DNA from: Chitinophagaceae bacterium
GTDB taxonomy: Bacteria; Bacteroidota; Bacteroidia; Chitinophagales; Chitinophagaceae
Direction of reading: 5' to 3'
Assembly (NCBI GenBank): GCA_003534175.1
Contig: DPFD01000164.1
Location: 1 to 5,253, forward strand
DNA: 5,253 nt
Below the pieces are notes generated by a model, which was not told the origin of the DNA, did no database searches, and saw only the letters and a program-made list of their open reading frames with translations. Of the stretch, positions 1-5,253 are shown piece by piece (within the stretch, counting starts at the first letter, position 1; every line of letters starts with the position of its first letter). Made by a program: the position numbers and the translations under genes.

Positions 1-342
1 TTGAAAATCTTTCACCGCTTCGGCAACCTCACCCATAAGCATATACGCTTTCCCGCGCTGTACATACAACCCGATATCCCCGGCATCCAGTGTAATGGCC
101 TGGTTATAATCAGACACCGCCAAACTATACCGGCCCAGGGCCTCGCGCGCCATCCCCCGGTAACGCAACGCCATAGATCTTAATTCCGGATCTTTCTCCT
201 GACGTAAAATCAATGAAAAAACAGAATCGGCCTTGTGGTTCATCGACCGCTGAATGTAATCAACCCCCTGATCAAAATACACTTCAGTCTGTGCAGCTAC
301 TTTGCCCGCAGAAGCACAAAAAAGGAAAAGCCACAACAGCAT
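1..342 (-). CDS. Exported TPR-repeat protein, N-terminal part (runs off left edge)
   Basis: Reading leftwards from ATG at 342, the frame stays open for 114 codons to the window edge, so the C-terminus is missing. Residues 1-17 form a Sec-type signal peptide: a hydrophobic core MLLWLFLFCASAG, with likely cleavage after VAA and before Q18. The Cys at residue 9 is not in a lipobox. Residues about 58-88 fit a tetratricopeptide repeat (ALRYRGMAREALGRYSLAVS then DYNQAI), and a second repeat begins near residue 90 (LYVQRGKAYMLMGEVAEAV). TPR arrays are protein-interaction scaffolds, and this one should act in the periplasm or at the envelope. In Bacteroidota such N-termini can precede other domains, for example in sensor kinases, but nothing here shows that. 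An in-frame ATG at 381 would add 13 residues, including the only Lys before the hydrophobic core; stop codons lie just beyond it. I prefer 342 because of the A-rich bases before it and a promoter box at 402-409. Confidence 0.8.
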   Translation of the reverse strand, partial: MLLWLFLFCASAGKVAAQTEVYFDQGVDYIQRSMNHKADSVFSLILRQEKDPELRSMALRYRGMAREALGRYSLAVSDYNQAITLDAGDIGLYVQRGKAYMLMGEVAEAVKDFQ

Positions 343-401
343 TTTGTGCGTATGGTCGGAGTTGAAAATGGGATGCTCCATGCGGTGTGGTTATCAGCAC
401 C

Positions 402-433
402 CAAAAGTAATCAATCCATTAGGTTTAATCGAA
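402..433 (-). promoter_or_regulatory. Candidate Bacteroidota promoter for the TPR gene
   Basis: On the minus strand, TACTTTTG at 409-402 is a full match to the Bacteroidota -7 consensus TAnnTTTG. Upstream, TTCG at 433-430 is one base from the -33 consensus TTTG, and the spacer is exactly 20 bases, inside the usual 19-21. Transcription would start near 396. This gives a leader of about 54 bases to ATG 342, or about 15 bases to ATG 381. The placement, right after the end of the upstream gene at 451, suggests that the TPR gene is transcribed on its own. Confidence 0.55.
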
Positions 434-450
434 TGGAAATATACCCATCA

Positions 451-864
451 TTAGTTTTGCATCAATAAAGTGTCTGATAAAATATAATAATGACTGATAA
501 ATAAATCATTCAACTGACCGCCGAACGTATAATCGTATGAAATGCTGAAGCCCGCATACGGTATGGGTTGGTTACCGGCATATACTTCAAAGTGCAGGGT
601 ATGGCGGTTATCCTGTGTGGAGTTTTTTCCCTGCACCCTGCGCACCCACCAGTCTTCCGGATGCAGCTTCCACAGGTACTCAAAAAAGTCATTGAAGCGC
701 GCCATCGCTTCCCGCACCTTGTAAGGCGCACACTTGTTGAAATATTGCTGTAACGCATCGGTCTCCAGGTTGGTACAGGATTGAATCAAGGCATCCTGAA
801 AAGTTTTCTCTCGACTTTTTTGTACGGTTTGGTGCTGCAAAGCCCGGTATCTGATCCACTGCAT
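451..864 (-). CDS. Hypothetical protein, 137 residues
   Basis: I do not recognise this protein. It has no signal peptide and no membrane segment, so it is probably cytoplasmic. Residues about 1-65 look helical and charged (two Cys at 30 and 45; helix-like stretch KVREAMARFNDFFEYLWKL at 49-67). A Trp-rich motif HPEDWWVRRVQGK follows at 68-80. The C-terminal part (about 88-130) alternates hydrophobic and polar residues like beta-strands and is rich in Tyr and Phe (HTLHFEVYAG; YAGFSISYDYTFGGQ). Helices followed by a curved sheet would suit an NTF2- or cystatin-like small fold, but that is only a guess. The overlapping shorter frames on both strands give low-complexity, Arg- or Ser-rich proteins and look like shadows. 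It lies 63 bases downstream of another small hypothetical gene on the same strand, so the two may be co-transcribed. No Shine-Dalgarno is seen; the upstream bases are AT-rich. Confidence 0.7.
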   Translation of the reverse strand: MQWIRYRALQHQTVQKSREKTFQDALIQSCTNLETDALQQYFNKCAPYKVREAMARFNDFFEYLWKLHPEDWWVRRVQGKNSTQDNRHTLHFEVYAGNQPIPYAGFSISYDYTFGGQLNDLFISHYYILSDTLLMQN

Positions 865-927
865 ACGAATAATTTAGAATGTAAAACTATTACGGCACTT
901 TACCTCCTATTTACAGAGTGATTGTAT

Positions 928-1257
928 TTAATTCAAACAGGCAAAATGTGCAATAGCACCGGGGTTGATCGAATGGCGGTCTAAGGGAATATGTTCACTA
1001 TCTCCAAGGTTCAGCTCCAGCCACTGAGGGGATTCAAATATCTCCCAAAGTATCAACGGCCGGCTCTCTGCATTCAACAAATAAATTTCAGGAAGCAGCT
1101 CAGGCAACACACCATTCCATATCAACTCAAGCACCCGCTCCCGGTCGGATAATTTCTTTCTTTTATTTTTTTCAGGATTTATCTCGCACCACTCCTTTTT
1201 GAAATAATCGCTGGAAGGCCTGAGCAAAATTTCCTGATGTACTGATTGCTTTTTCAT
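928..1257 (-). CDS. Hypothetical protein, 109 residues
   Basis: I do not recognise this protein. It has no signal peptide or membrane segment. The N-terminal 40 residues are very basic (MKKQ at the start; NPEKNKRKKLSDRER at 27-41), which could mean nucleic-acid contact, but no known DNA-binding motif is visible. Residues about 42-75 look like one or two amphipathic helices (VLELIWNGVLPELLPEIYLL; ILWEIFESPQWLELN), and the tail from about 86 is loop-like with Asp, His and Pro. It is the first gene of a possible leftward pair with the 137-residue protein. The start is ATG at 1257, the first Met in the frame, followed by a Lys-rich start typical of real genes. No TAnnTTTG box is seen upstream. 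The gene call is fairly safe because no better frame covers this stretch; the function is unknown. Confidence 0.65.
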   Translation of the reverse strand: MKKQSVHQEILLRPSSDYFKKEWCEINPEKNKRKKLSDRERVLELIWNGVLPELLPEIYLLNAESRPLILWEIFESPQWLELNLGDSEHIPLDRHSINPGAIAHFACLN

Positions 1258-1572
1258 GGCCGTAATTTTATAGTTATAGATGCATTTTTACAGGCAGATG
1301 TTTAGCCAGTGCGGGTAAACTTTTGTTAATATCCTGTTTTGTTGTAACTCCTTCTACAAGCACTTTTTCCACAGCCCCGCTTTTCCTTCTAACCTCCGTC
1401 CTGTCCAGCATTCACAACCGCATACTTCCCCCTCTCCTTACTCAATGCTCATTCTGGCGCTCATCTCAAACCACCGACTGATGGCTTCATACAGCAACCC
1501 TTTTAAATTCCATTAACACATCATTAACTAATTTTACGGCTTCAATGTAATTTTCGTTTAACCCTTACTGTT
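1258..1572. other. Divergent intergenic region, 315 bases, no gene seen
   Basis: This stretch lies between the leftward 109-residue gene and the rightward channel gene and should hold both promoters. The middle (about 1375-1440) is pyrimidine-rich on the plus strand and shows no convincing reading frame. Near the channel gene the DNA becomes AT-rich. TAATTTTA (1529-1536) and TAATTTTC (1548-1555) each differ from the -7 consensus TAnnTTTG only in the last base, and neither has a well-spaced TTTG upstream. No hairpin, tRNA or repeat family was recognised. Confidence 0.5.
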
Positions 1573-2835
1573 ATGAATGAAATAAAAGACTGGCTTCAGG
1601 AAATATTGCTCAGAAACGGATTAGACCAAAACTGGATCATCTTCACCTCCAATGCTATATTACTTATCGCAGTGCTGTTAGTCGCGTGGGGCGTTTTCTA
1701 TATTCTTCGCGCCTTCATCATCCGGGTGGTGCATCGCTTCATTACGCGCTCACAAACCCGGTGGGATGATGCCCTGCTGAAACATAAAGTGTTCAATTAC
1801 CTCGCCCACCTCGCACCCGTTGTAATTTTCATGCAAACACTACCGGTTGTCTTCAGCGATTCTCCCAAAACGCTGGCATTGCTCACAAAAGTGGTTGACG
1901 TTTACCTGATTATTGTAATCCTGAACGCCCTTGTTGCTTTTCTGAAAAGCCTGGAAGACCATCTTACCCAATCAAAAGCCTTCATCGATAAACCGATTGC
2001 CAGTTACTTCCAGCTGGCACGCATCATATTGTATATTGCCGCCGGCATCATGATTTTATCTAACCTGCTGGGTAAATCGCCCCTGTATTTTCTTGGGGCG
2101 TTCGGTGCCATGACGGCCATCCTGTTGTTGATATTTAAAGATACCATCCTGGGTTTAGTAGCCAGCGTACAGATTTCCGCCAACGACATGATTCGCGTGG
2201 GCGACTGGGTGGAAATGCCCAAATACCACGCTGATGGTGATGTGGTTGCTATCAACCTCAACACAGTAAAAGTGCGCAACTGGGATAAAACCATCTCCAC
2301 CATCCCAACCCATTATTTCATTACCGACAGCTTCAAAAACTGGCGCGGCATGCAGGAAAGCGGCGGAAGAAGAATTAAACGATCGCTCTACATCAACATG
2401 TCATCCATTCGATTCATCCATCCCGAATGGCGGGCTGAACTGAAAAAAATTCATTTGATTAAACCTTTTATTGAAACAAGACAAACCGATATAGACGCCT
2501 ACAACCAATCAAATCAAATTGATACCTCAGTGCTAATAAACGGCCGCAGGCTCACCAATATTGGCGTTTTCAGAAACTACATCGAGCTATACCTCAAAAA
2601 CCATCCCAATATCCGTCAAGACATGACATTAATGGTGCGACAACTCACACCTACCGAACACGGACTCCCACTCGAAATTTATTGTTTTACCAACACCACC
2701 AAATGGGCCGAGTATGAAAATATTCAGTCTGATATTTTCGATCATCTTCTCTCGGCAGCGCAATACTTTAAACTGGAAATATTTCAATCGCCCAGCGGTT
2801 CAGATTTCCACCGGGGGTTTAACGCCAATGCATAA
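1573..2835 (+). CDS. ybdG: YbdG-type miniconductance mechanosensitive channel (MscS family)
   Basis: This is a complete 420-residue membrane protein of the MscS superfamily, which opens under membrane tension and releases solutes during osmotic downshift. It closely follows E. coli YbdG (MscM activity; about 415 residues, from memory) along the whole pore and cytoplasmic part. There are five likely membrane helices: about 22-47, 75-95, 104-126, 146-165 and the pore-lining 168-189 (GAFGAMTAILLLIFKD). The MscS beta-domain follows, with the family signature GLVASVQISANDMIRVGDWV (194-213), then EMPKYHADG (214-222) and TVKVRNWDKTISTIPT (231-246). The YbdG-specific block SDSFKNW-like 251-257 and SGGRRIKRS (263-271) leads into the long C-terminal domain with RRLTNIGVFR (325-334) and DMTLMVRQL (350-358), ending in a polar tail. 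All motifs are in register with no frameshift. It is monocistronic: the neighbours on both sides are on the other strand. No Shine-Dalgarno is visible. Confidence 0.95.
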   Translation: MNEIKDWLQEILLRNGLDQNWIIFTSNAILLIAVLLVAWGVFYILRAFIIRVVHRFITRSQTRWDDALLKHKVFNYLAHLAPVVIFMQTLPVVFSDSPKTLALLTKVVDVYLIIVILNALVAFLKSLEDHLTQSKAFIDKPIASYFQLARIILYIAAGIMILSNLLGKSPLYFLGAFGAMTAILLLIFKDTILGLVASVQISANDMIRVGDWVEMPKYHADGDVVAINLNTVKVRNWDKTISTIPTHYFITDSFKNWRGMQESGGRRIKRSLYINMSSIRFIHPEWRAELKKIHLIKPFIETRQTDIDAYNQSNQIDTSVLINGRRLTNIGVFRNYIELYLKNHPNIRQDMTLMVRQLTPTEHGLPLEIYCFTNTTKWAEYENIQSDIFDHLLSAAQYFKLEIFQSPSGSDFHRGFNANA

Positions 2836-2858
2836 ACGAAGTGTACTCTCATAAAATA

Positions 2859-2874
2859 AGCCCCTTGCGGGGCT
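2859..2874. terminator. Hairpin terminator between convergent genes
   Basis: AGCCCC (2859-2864) and GGGGCT (2869-2874) form a perfect 6-bp GC-rich stem with a TTGC loop. It lies 24 bases after the channel stop and 32 bases after the stop of the leftward exported-protein gene. On the minus strand the hairpin is followed by TTATTTTAT, a fair U-rich tract. On the plus strand the following bases are mixed (CATCGGGCTT). It therefore suits the leftward gene best but may serve both. A second GGGCTT at 2879-2884 offers an alternative partner for the left arm. Confidence 0.65.
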
Positions 2875-2905
2875 CATCGGGCTTCTATTTACTTTGTAAA
2901 AACCA

Positions 2906-3961
2906 CTAACGCCCCGATTGTATTTGAGCAACCCACTTGTCAGCAAATTGCTCCAATGCTTTTTTAGCCGCCGCCAGATAATTCGCCTTGGTGGTTACAA
3001 TGGCTACCGGAATCAAATCCATTTTTTTACCCAGGGTTAACCCGAATACCGGCCGGCGCTTATCCATTTTGGAAGGATCTTTAATCAGCTCCGTTGCATA
3101 CGGCATCCCCGATGGAATATCTTCTTTAAACATATACACGTCCGATTTGTTTTTCTCGGTGAGGTACACCCTTCCTCCCATCGGCTGTCCATCCCAGGTA
3201 TGCCATCCGGCAACTTTGGTATTCGCTATCACGGTACCATTGGCCTTATATTTTTTGTTGAACGCATCTATGGTGGTATAATCCGAACTGTATTTGCTCA
3301 CCGATTTAACATCGGCCGTTACCAGGATGTCGCAAAAATCAACCACCGTATGCAGGTACAGCACCGGCGCTTTTAAATCACCGGAAAAATCAGCCGCACG
3401 CTTGGCACGCATAAACGCAAAGCCTACATTCATTCCATTTCCAAACGGACGATACTTCAATAATGTATTTCCCTTCAGGGCATTGATTCTATAATACGCA
3501 TTCTCCTTCTTCGATGTCAGCTCCGGCGTTTCTTCCTCGTCGTTATCTTTCTCTTTGTAAAAATCATGCTGCGAAATCTTTGCCCAATCCACCGTGGTAA
3601 TCCCGGCATCCGACAACTTCTTATTCAAATAGGCGTGAAACTCATCCGTTAATCGTTGATAGTCCTCCACCGTAGGATCTTCATCAGAAAAATCCAGAAA
3701 GGCCGACAACTTCGCCTTCACAGTGGCCCCACCTGATTTCCGGCCACCAATGGCATTGCGCTCATTCTTTACAAAATCAGCAGTTGAAATGGTTTTGAAA
3801 AACACCGTGTTTTGCGCAATCGCAATCTGCTTCATGTTTTTCATAATAGTGGGCTTACTGAAGGTGCCCGACTTTTGATAATCTAAAAAATCATCAGCCT
3901 TCTGTGCCGATGCAGCACCTGCAACTCCAAGAGATACAGCAATGAGGATAGTATTTTTCAT
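2906..3961 (-). CDS. Exported protein of unknown function, 351 residues
   Basis: I do not recognise the family. Residues 1-19 are a clear Sec signal peptide (MKNTILIAVSLGVAGAASA, cleavage before Q20) with no lipobox Cys, so the mature protein should be periplasmic or outer-membrane associated and not a lipoprotein. The mature part begins with a beta-like segment KQIAIAQNTVFFKTI (44-58), then a Gly/Ser-rich turn GGRKSGGATVKAK (72-84). A helix at about 98-120 (YQRLTDEFHAYLNKKLSDAG) is followed by a charged insert KEKDNDEEETPELTSKKE (136-153). After that come beta-like stretches (APVLYLHTVVDFCDILVTAD, 198-217; LIPVAIVTTKANY, 316-328) and a final helix (LAAAKKALEQFADKW, 329-343). There is a single Cys at 210. 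No catalytic motif is evident. The gene stands alone between convergent and divergent neighbours. TTAATTTG at 3987-3980 is one base from the -7 consensus and 19 bases before the start, but has no good -33 partner. Confidence 0.85.
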   Translation of the reverse strand: MKNTILIAVSLGVAGAASAQKADDFLDYQKSGTFSKPTIMKNMKQIAIAQNTVFFKTISTADFVKNERNAIGGRKSGGATVKAKLSAFLDFSDEDPTVEDYQRLTDEFHAYLNKKLSDAGITTVDWAKISQHDFYKEKDNDEEETPELTSKKENAYYRINALKGNTLLKYRPFGNGMNVGFAFMRAKRAADFSGDLKAPVLYLHTVVDFCDILVTADVKSVSKYSSDYTTIDAFNKKYKANGTVIANTKVAGWHTWDGQPMGGRVYLTEKNKSDVYMFKEDIPSGMPYATELIKDPSKMDKRRPVFGLTLGKKMDLIPVAIVTTKANYLAAAKKALEQFADKWVAQIQSGR

Positions 3962-4181
3962 GGTTTAAGATTGAGGTGCCAAATTAATCTTCCCTCCCCG
4001 TTTCCTCAGTAGTAAAAAAGGGTGAATCGAAGGATTGCACCATCATCCATATCAAACTACCGGTTACACCTAAACGAAAAAATTAATACCACCTCTCCTC
4101 CACTGCTCCCCTCCAATTCTTAATATTTTGCTAATTGTTGTTTTAACATCAATGTTTAAACATCTATTATAAAAATGTACC
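3962..4181. other. Left half of divergent intergenic region, no gene seen
   Basis: These 220 bases lie between the leftward exported-protein gene and the promoter at 4182. No reading frame of gene-like character is present on either strand. The right part (about 4120-4180) is very AT-rich, as expected upstream of a promoter. It contains the perfect 12-bp palindrome listed separately. No other repeat or hairpin with a U-tract was seen. Confidence 0.5.
4152..4163. promoter_or_regulatory. 12-bp perfect palindrome, possible operator
   Basis: ATGTTTAAACAT is its own reverse complement. It ends 18 bases before the -7 box at 4182-4189, so it covers the place where the -33 element would sit. The TTTA inside it is 23 bases from the -7 box, a little too far for a standard -33. 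This could be a dimeric repressor or activator site, or simply AT-rich promoter DNA; a 12-bp palindrome is not rare enough to settle it. Confidence 0.3.
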
Positions 4182-4189
4182 TATCTTTG
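4182..4189 (+). promoter_or_regulatory. -7 promoter box TATCTTTG
   Basis: TATCTTTG fits the Bacteroidota primary-sigma -7 consensus TAnnTTTG at every fixed base. Transcription would start about 5-7 bases later, in the GGGG run near 4191-4195. It sits 177 bases before the ATG of the FMN reductase gene, with no second match to the consensus in between. The reductase is therefore either read with a leader of about 170 bases or from a promoter I cannot see. No TTTG lies 19-21 bases upstream, so the -33 part is weak or replaced by the palindromic element. Confidence 0.6.
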
Positions 4190-4205
4190 TGGGGTTCTGT
4201 ACGGC

Positions 4206-4344
4206 AGCAGCAACGGTAGATACCAGGTTGGGCAGCGATTTCCCGCTATCCGCTCCTACTCCGCCACAGGGCCTGAACACATGCCTCAGCGGGGTAACCG
4301 CTTCTATCGGGGCTGCTTGAACAGCAGTGCATCTATAACACGCT
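4206..4344 (+). ncRNA. Candidate structured RNA, Flavo-1-like (small RNA or leader)
   Basis: The core at 4232-4316 can fold as follows. GCAGC (4232-4236) pairs with GCTGC (4312-4316). After a bulge GATTT, CCCG (4242-4245) pairs with CGGG (4308-4311). An inner helix ACTCCGC (4258-4264) pairs with GCGGGGT (4289-4295). The single-stranded blocks CTATCCGCT and ACCGCTTCTAT flank the inner helix. The layout TTTCCCGCTATCCGCT ... CCGCTTCTATCGGGGCT matches, as I recall it, a recurrent intergenic RNA element of Flavobacteria and other Bacteroidota that I believe is the Flavo-1 class; the name is from memory. G-U pairs (4260 with 4293, 4216 with 4307) favour the plus strand as the RNA strand, in agreement with the promoter at 4182. 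An alternative outer helix and a 3' hairpin at 4323-4344 (AGC-A-GTG with CAC-GCT) are also possible. No U-tract terminator follows, so read-through into the reductase gene is plausible. It has no resemblance to the FMN riboswitch core. Confidence 0.5.
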
Positions 4345-4365
4345 ATTGCAAAACCATTCGTATAC

Positions 4366-4923
4366 ATGAAACAGAAAAAAATTGCCGTTTTAGTGGGCAG
4401 CCTGCGCAAAGCTTCCCTCAATCTCAAAGTGGCCAAACAACTGATGCGCCTTGCCCCTGAAAACCTCGAACTGGAAATCGTGAACATTGGCGATCTGCCT
4501 CTGTACAACGAAGACCTGGAAGCCAACACACCAACATCATGGGTAGATTTCAGAAATACAATCCGGGAAGCCGATGGTGTATTATTTGTAACACCCGAAT
4601 ACAACCGCACTACTTCACCGGCCATCAAAAATGCCATAGATGTGGCCTCCAGGCCCTGGGGTAAAAACGTATGGAATGAAAAACCCGGCGCGGTAATCAG
4701 TGTAAGCATGAGTGCCCTCGGAGGGTTTGGTGCCAACCACTCCATCCGCCAGTCTGCAGCATGCCTCAACGTACCTATGATGCAACAACCCGAAGCTTAT
4801 ATCGGTAACGCACACACGCTGTTTGATGAAAACGATAATCTCACATCCGCAGAAACCGAATCCTTCCTGAAAAACTTTATGGTGGCGTATGAAAAGTGGG
4901 TAAACCGGCTTACCGTTGCATAA
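4366..4923 (+). CDS. NAD(P)H-dependent FMN reductase (flavodoxin-like fold)
   Basis: This complete 185-residue cytosolic protein belongs to the NADPH-dependent FMN reductase family, which includes E. coli ChrR (YieF) and ArsH. These enzymes bind FMN and use NAD(P)H to reduce quinones, and in some members chromate, nitro or azo compounds; the substrate here cannot be told. The phosphate-binding loop GSLRKASLN is at 11-19 after the first beta-strand KKIAVLV (4-10). The flavin-contacting TPEYN is at 76-80, the following helix KNAID at 88-92, and the second flavin/nicotinamide loop SMSALGGFGANHSIRQ at 114-129. Length and motif spacing match ChrR, and nothing is missing. ATG 4366 puts the first strand right at the N-terminus, as in the family. 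No Shine-Dalgarno is visible. It lies 49 bases after the structured RNA core and may be transcribed through it. A long antisense frame covering the gene is a shadow. Confidence 0.93.
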   Translation: MKQKKIAVLVGSLRKASLNLKVAKQLMRLAPENLELEIVNIGDLPLYNEDLEANTPTSWVDFRNTIREADGVLFVTPEYNRTTSPAIKNAIDVASRPWGKNVWNEKPGAVISVSMSALGGFGANHSIRQSAACLNVPMMQQPEAYIGNAHTLFDENDNLTSAETESFLKNFMVAYEKWVNRLTVA

Positions 4924-4942
4924 ACTGTAAACCTGTTAGAAA

Positions 4943-4974
4943 AACAATGCCTCTGACCCCTCAGGGGCATTGTT
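4943..4974. terminator. 14-bp stem-loop terminator between convergent genes
   Basis: AACAATGCCTCTGA (4943-4956) pairs with TCAGGGGCATTGTT (4961-4974) around a CCCC loop. The stem is 14 bp with one U-G wobble on the plus strand. It begins 20 bases after the reductase stop and lies about 55 bases after the end of rmuC on the minus strand. On the minus strand the wobble becomes an A-C mismatch, but the stem there is followed by TTTCTAAC; on the plus strand the U-tract is poor (TTGTATAC). It probably works in both directions. Confidence 0.75.
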
Positions 4975-4990
4975 GTATACACACATGAAC

Positions 4991-5006
4991 CAGTGTACTG
5001 ACACTG
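4991..5006. repeat. Small inverted repeat downstream of rmuC
   Basis: CAGTGT (4991-4996) and ACACTG (5001-5006) form a perfect 6-bp stem with loop ACTG, 23 bases after the rmuC stop. There is no U-tract on either side, so it is unlikely to terminate alone. It may add to the larger hairpin at 4943-4974 or protect the rmuC mRNA end. Confidence 0.35.
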
Positions 5007-5029
5007 ATTATCCTGTTGCAAACTCATCT

Positions 5030-5253
5030 CTATAGCTCTTCATCCTCAGAACGGTATTCCACCGCCGGTAAACTTTCCACATCCCGCAACTGCCGCTGAA
5101 TAGCCCGTGTTCGGGTGCCCACCACATCATCCAGTTGCCCCAGTCCGGTTTGAATGTTTTTCTGCGCCTTTTCCAGCATGCCTCCAAATTTTTCAAACTC
5201 CCCTTTTACTTTCGATAATACTTCCCACACCTCACTGCTGCGCTTCTGCAAGG
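5030..5253 (-). CDS. rmuC: DNA recombination protein RmuC, C-terminal end (runs off right edge)
   Basis: Reading leftwards from the right edge, 73 complete codons are seen before the TAG stop at 5030-5032; the N-terminal bulk lies outside the window. The visible residues carry the conserved C-terminal pattern of RmuC. VLSKVKGEFEKFGGMLEKAQ is followed by an amphipathic coiled-coil-like helix, then RTRAIQRQLRDVESLP. Many RmuC proteins, as I remember them, have close equivalents of the VKTEFGKFG and RKLRDVEALP blocks. RmuC proteins have a long N-terminal coiled coil and a nuclease-like core. They limit inversions at short inverted repeats in E. coli and act in DNA maintenance; the biochemical activity is not firmly settled. 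The tail after the motif is short and acidic (YRSEDEEL). The other minus-strand frame at 5008-5196 gives a Trp-rich nonsense protein and is a shadow. Neither the start nor the neighbouring operon can be judged here. Confidence 0.85.
   Translation of the reverse strand, partial: LQKRSSEVWEVLSKVKGEFEKFGGMLEKAQKNIQTGLGQLDDVVGTRTRAIQRQLRDVESLPAVEYRSEDEEL

Noticed and set aside
1..342. Lipoprotein reading of the TPR protein because of Cys 9
   Set aside because: The residues before the Cys (LFLFC) do not form a lipobox, and the hydrophobic core continues past it to a normal cleavage site at VAA-Q.
235..468. 77-codon plus-strand open frame
   Set aside because: It overlaps the signal-peptide start of the TPR gene and the promoter behind it, and its product looks like random translation.
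882..889. TAGTTTTA on the minus strand as a separate promoter for the 137-residue protein gene
   Set aside because: The last base departs from TAnnTTTG and no -33 element lies 19-21 bases upstream, so co-transcription with the preceding gene is as likely.
4189..4320. Open frame of about 43 codons beginning at a GTG inside the leader, plus strand, ending in TGA at 4318-4320
   Set aside because: It would start at or before the predicted transcription start, and its Ala/Thr/Pro-rich product resembles nothing known. The RNA pairing explains the base pattern better.
4190..4365. FMN riboswitch upstream of a flavin enzyme
   Set aside because: The highly conserved FMN (RFN) core segments are absent, and the order of helices does not fit its six-stem junction.
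4167..4769. 200-codon open frame on the minus strand across the structured region and the reductase gene
   Set aside because: It lies antisense to a clear enzyme gene whose motifs are intact, its product is Arg-, Ala- and Cys-rich without domain character, and it would end inside the promoter region. The open frame is a by-product of codon use on the other strand.

Overview
The window looks like chromosomal DNA from a Bacteroidota bacterium, and the gene content and base composition suggest a Chitinophagaceae-like member (the family is inference only). Start codons lack Shine-Dalgarno sequences and are often preceded by A-rich DNA. Two good matches to the Bacteroidota -7 promoter box TAnnTTTG occur just where promoters are expected. 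I see no insertion sequence, integrase, tRNA, rRNA, CRISPR array or phage gene. This is ordinary housekeeping and hypothetical chromosome, with one notable RNA-like region.

Layout. The left third is read leftwards. It holds the N-terminus of an exported TPR protein that runs off the left edge, then two small unrecognised proteins (451-864 and 928-1257) that may form a two-gene unit. After a 315-base divergent intergenic region comes a rightward gene for a complete YbdG-type small-conductance mechanosensitive channel (1573-2835). It converges, across a GC-rich hairpin terminator, on a leftward gene for an unrecognised 351-residue exported protein (2906-3961). A second divergent region of 404 bases (3962-4365) follows. 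Its right half carries a perfect -7 box and then about 150 bases with strong RNA-folding potential. This resembles, from memory, a Bacteroidota intergenic structured RNA of the Flavo-1 type. Downstream is a gene for an NAD(P)H-dependent FMN reductase (4366-4923). It converges, across a 14-bp stem-loop, on the C-terminal end of rmuC, which enters from the right edge.

How the parts relate. No shared pathway is evident. The channel handles osmotic downshift, the FMN reductase handles quinone or other electrophile reduction, and RmuC is a DNA-maintenance protein. The most interesting part is 4182-4345, where one RNA strand segment can pair with three different partners. This could be a free-standing small RNA or a switching leader of the reductase gene.
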